64,000 nt of DNA from an uncultured Oscillospiraceae bacterium (GTDB taxonomy: Bacteria > Bacillota > Clostridia > Oscillospirales > Oscillospiraceae). The DNA is taken from the NCBI GenBank assembly GCA_934589525.1, contig CAKTOB010000010.1, positions 11,029 to 75,028 of the forward strand, given 5' to 3'. Under the pieces are notes generated by a model. It searched no databases. It was given only the letters and a program-made list of their open reading frames with translations, and was not told where the DNA came from. Positions within the stretch are counted from its first letter, which is position 1. Each line of letters begins with the position of its first letter. A program made the translations under genes and the position numbers. Shown here piece after piece: positions 61,523-64,000 of this stretch.

Positions 61523-62089
61523 TTGGAGGATGAAAAAATCATTGAGCTTCTGTGGCAGCGTTCCGAGCGGGCAATTGAAAACATCGATTTAAAGTACGGT
61601 CGGTTTTGCTTTTCAATTTCCAATCGCATTTTGAATAACACCCAGGATGCGGAGGAATGCGTCAGCGATACTTATTTTGCTGCGTGGAATCAAATTCCAC
61701 CCACAAACCCTAAGAGCTTGTCTGCCTTTCTGGGCCGGATCACCCGCAATTTATCCATCAGCCGTTGGCGCAGCCTGTCCGCCCAAAGACGGGGCGGTGG
61801 AGAAATCAACGTAGCCTTAGACGAACTGGAAGAATGTATCGCCGGTCCCTTTGACTTAGAACAGGAGATCGCACGCAAGGAACTGGAATCTGCCATCCAG
61901 ACCTTTTGCAAAGCAATCTCTCCCCAGGAACGGGTCGTTTTTCTGAAACGGTATTATTTCCTTTCTACCGTTCCGGAAATCGCCAAAGAAATGGGGTTTT
62001 CCCAGCCGAAGGTGAAGTCCATCCTGCATCGGTGCAGGGAAAAGCTGAAAGCGCAGCTTGCAAAGGAGGCTCTGTATGAAACCAATTGA
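61523..62089 (+). CDS. ECF-type RNA polymerase sigma factor
   Basis: 188 residues from TTG 61523 (AAGGAGG upstream, no earlier ATG). Region 2 has DAEECVSDTYFAAW and the region 2.4-like SLSAFLGRITRNLSISRW; region 4 has SPQERVVFLKRYYF and the recognition helix SQPKVKSILHRCREKL. It overlaps the downstream membrane protein gene by 14 nt, the usual arrangement for a sigma and its anti-sigma. The regulon is unknown. Confidence 0.87.
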   Translation: MEDEKIIELLWQRSERAIENIDLKYGRFCFSISNRILNNTQDAEECVSDTYFAAWNQIPPTNPKSLSAFLGRITRNLSISRWRSLSAQRRGGGEINVALDELEECIAGPFDLEQEIARKELESAIQTFCKAISPQERVVFLKRYYFLSTVPEIAKEMGFSQPKVKSILHRCREKLKAQLAKEALYETN

Positions 62090-63647
62090 CCTTTTTTCCG
62101 CAATGGATTGTATTCCGGAAGAATATGTCCACGAAGCAGCAGCCTATCGGCAGGAATCTAGACGCCACCGGCCGCTCCGGTTTCTGTTGATTGCCGCCAT
62201 TATGGTCACCATAGCCACGACTGCCTACGGGGTGGTCATGCGAAACCTGCATTGGACACCGGAGGAGCAGGAAGTACTGACCGAGTACAATGAAGGGACG
62301 GTTCTCGGGGCCGTGGCAGCCGATTGGTATATTGACGATGTAGACATCACCTTGTCCATTGCCCAGCCGGAAACCTCCGCCCTGTCCATTTCCGCAAAAA
62401 CCTGGAGCCAGGGAGCAGAGGGTGTTTTGGAGACGGACTCGGAATACTGGATTGAAAAATGGAACGGAACTTCCTACGAAGAATTGCCCACATTAAACGG
62501 AAAGCCCTGGTATGTGCCAAAGCAAACCATGACCTGTAATGACGATGTTCACTGGACCGCAGATTACGGCCCCAGCTATGGCCAGCTGGAAGCGGGGCAC
62601 TACCGTTTGGGCATGATGGTAACGCTGACGAACCCCAACGGGACCAACTCCCAAAAGGGCTGTTATGCCAAATTCAGAATCTACACCCTGGAGGTCAAAC
62701 CCTATGTGGATGCCTATGTAAAAGCATTTCAAAACCTTGTCAACAGAAATACCTACCACATTTCCATCAAAGAGCAGTACCTTTCAGATGAATTTTCAAA
62801 AAACCTCTACAGCGTCACCGATTTGTGGAAGGCAGGACAGGATCATTTATTGCACGTTGTAACCTATTCTCCGAAAGATAACCGTTATCTTTCCGATTAC
62901 GGTTATATCATGCGAAAGGCTCAGAAAAAACATCTGCGCTGGGGCAGCGATCAAACGACAGCTATCCCCAAAAGCGTGCAGAGTGCAGAATATGTAACCT
63001 TAGGGAATTTTACGCTCTATCTGGACGAATTCGACTTTTTCAGCAGAGGCGTGGACTCTGTAACAGTTGACGGAACGGAGATCATTCTGGTAAAGGATCC
63101 GGAAACCATTGTTCAAAAAATATACGATGAGGAGGACAATGTGGTTCAATTAAGTGGTAAGGAACTGCATATCCAGTATGACGCCCAGGGAAGTCTCCAA
63201 GAGCTGACCCTGGTCTGCCCCGAATATACCGTAAACGCAAAAATTCTTTCTGACACAGCGGACAAAATAAGGGAAGAAATCAATGCCATTGATCTGGACA
63301 CACCGGTGTTCTTTTCCTATGCGCAGGAAATGGAGGCCCTGGAGCATCTGGCTTACGAAAAGAAAACCTCGGATTTTGGAAATGTTGACCCCCTTATTTC
63401 CCCCAACCGGAAATCTATTTTGGCCCGGGCCAAGCAGGAATGCAGCCGCAACGACTACAATGTGGATTCCGTAAGCTTTGATTCGGACACCAATATGTGG
63501 AAAGTCGAATTCGGCATTTCCTGGGATTCTTACATTTGCGAAGTCATCTACCTGGACGGAACCGGCATCCCAAAAATGGCGGCGATTCGCCCAATGCCGG
63601 GGTTTGGCGAAGAATTGCTGCCAAAACCTGGGGAGTGGATGCGGTAG
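62076..63647 (+). CDS. Probable anti-sigma factor, single-pass membrane protein
   Basis: 523 residues from ATG 62076 (AAAGGAGG upstream). A short cytoplasmic N-terminal part (about 1-33, MKPIDLFSAMDCIPEEY, then a basic stretch), one transmembrane helix (about 35-57), and a large extracytoplasmic region follow. The latter starts with WTPEEQEVLTEY and shows no domain I can name. Translational overlap with the sigma gene and the topology support an anti-sigma role. No zinc-binding HxxxCxxC is present at the N-terminus, so it is not a ZAS-type factor. The gene ends 2 bp before the tandem repeats. Confidence 0.7.
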   Translation: MKPIDLFSAMDCIPEEYVHEAAAYRQESRRHRPLRFLLIAAIMVTIATTAYGVVMRNLHWTPEEQEVLTEYNEGTVLGAVAADWYIDDVDITLSIAQPETSALSISAKTWSQGAEGVLETDSEYWIEKWNGTSYEELPTLNGKPWYVPKQTMTCNDDVHWTADYGPSYGQLEAGHYRLGMMVTLTNPNGTNSQKGCYAKFRIYTLEVKPYVDAYVKAFQNLVNRNTYHISIKEQYLSDEFSKNLYSVTDLWKAGQDHLLHVVTYSPKDNRYLSDYGYIMRKAQKKHLRWGSDQTTAIPKSVQSAEYVTLGNFTLYLDEFDFFSRGVDSVTVDGTEIILVKDPETIVQKIYDEEDNVVQLSGKELHIQYDAQGSLQELTLVCPEYTVNAKILSDTADKIREEINAIDLDTPVFFSYAQEMEALEHLAYEKKTSDFGNVDPLISPNRKSILARAKQECSRNDYNVDSVSFDSDTNMWKVEFGISWDSYICEVIYLDGTGIPKMAAIRPMPGFGEELLPKPGEWMR

Positions 63648-63649
63648 CG

Positions 63650-64000
63650 CCAAAAGCGCTCTGGTTGAGATGGGTTCGATTCCCCTCTTTGGATTCACCA
63701 AACAGAAAACCACCCCTGGGGAGGACTGAAAGGTGGTGCGAGCCGAGGGGAATCGAATACATTATGGTGTGCCTTTCGTCTAGCCGAAATGCACCAGAGT
63801 GCCACCGGCGCTCTGATTTAGATGGGTTCGATTCCCCTCTTGGACCACCAAATAAAAAACCACCCCTAGGGAGGACTGAAAGGTGGTACGAGCCGAGGGG
63901 AATCGATTAAATTATGGTGTGCATTTCGTCTAGCCGAAATGCACCAGAGTGCCACCGGCGCTCTGATTTAGATGGGTTCGATTCCCCTCTTGGACCACCA
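63650..64000. repeat. Tandem 150-bp structured, tRNA-like repeat array (runs off the right edge)
   Basis: Units of exactly 150 bp: 63721-63850 and 63871-64000 differ at only 4 of 130 positions; a divergent partial unit begins directly after the stop at 63647. Each unit holds a GAGGGGAATCGA/TCGATTCCCCTC long inverted pair, with hairpins GGTG-GCATTTCG/CGAAATGCACC and AGAGTGCC/GGCGCTCT between, plus an ACCACC...GGTGGT pair. The right part (GGGTTCGATTCCCCTC...ACCACCA) and TTCGTCTAG look like T-arm, CCA end and D-arm of a tRNA, but no acceptor or anticodon arm is complete. No gene is seen. Probably a tRNA-derived or selfish repeat. Confidence 0.75.

Noticed and set aside
63650-64000. Functional tRNA genes in the repeats
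   Set aside because: T-arm and CCA-like parts are present, but no acceptor pairing and no 7-nt anticodon loop; only a tRNA-like appearance is claimed.
63650-64000. CRISPR array
   Set aside because: Units are 150 bp and almost identical throughout, without variable spacers.

Overview
The window looks like a chromosomal segment of an anaerobic, Gram-positive Clostridia member, most likely of the Oscillospiraceae/Ruminococcaceae type. Supporting signs are a trimeric NADH-linked [FeFe]-hydrogenase operon, a tyrosine T-box leader, RNase J, c-di-AMP phosphodiesterase GdpP, an FHA-FtsW fusion, strong AGGAGG-type ribosome binding sites and many TTG starts. No phage, insertion sequence, CRISPR array or rRNA is visible. 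The genes are mainly housekeeping, with mixed orientation but a minus-strand majority.

Layout. 1-3.9 kb: FHA-FtsW (cut by the window edge) and endonuclease IV, then a WYL regulator, a lipoprotein and a DUF1294 membrane protein. 3.9-9.9 kb: two coupled FAD oxidoreductases facing an S4-domain protein, a DUF896 protein and a YgiQ radical SAM protein. 9.9-19.2 kb: purine permease, M28 and PepD peptidases, SecG, release factor 2, an orphan RACo-like ATPase, a MATE transporter and tRNA-Ser. 19.3-25.9 kb: DegV plus a MarR regulator with a clear palindromic operator, a D,D-carboxypeptidase, a REC-GGDEF-EAL protein and a divergent regulator. 25.9-31.7 kb: lipid glycosyltransferase, cardiolipin synthase, FMN reductase, GLUG surface protein and nitroreductase. 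31.7-39.3 kb: one overlapping minus-strand cluster gdpP-rplI-dnaB-tilS-hpt-ftsH. 39.3-42.3 kb: RNase J with a long structured leader, and Dus. 42.4-46.5 kb: hydCBA. 46.7-52.8 kb: a C39-SleB wall hydrolase, queA-tgt, dapA, and tyrS behind a T-box. 52.8-59.8 kb: an operon dxs-tlyA-nadK-argR-recN headed by oapA and a roughly 630-nt untranslated transcript that I identify as OLE RNA. 59.8-64 kb: Nudix hydrolase, a decayed M20 peptidase tail, ogt, a second gene remnant, an ECF sigma/anti-sigma pair, and a 150-bp tandem structured tRNA-like repeat running off the end.

The two most notable elements are the OLE RNA/OapA locus at the head of the isoprenoid/recN operon, whose gene order matches the known OLE context, and the tandem 150-bp tRNA-like repeat array at the right edge, which I cannot assign to a known family. 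Second-tier leads are the structured rnj leader, the paired GTTG-N6-CAAC operators of the MarR-DegV operon, the orphan RACo-like ATPase without an iron-sulfur domain, and the divergent EAL/GGDEF-like regulator pair.

All functional calls come from reading motifs, gene order and signals by eye. No database search was run, and coordinates of RNAs and promoters are estimates.
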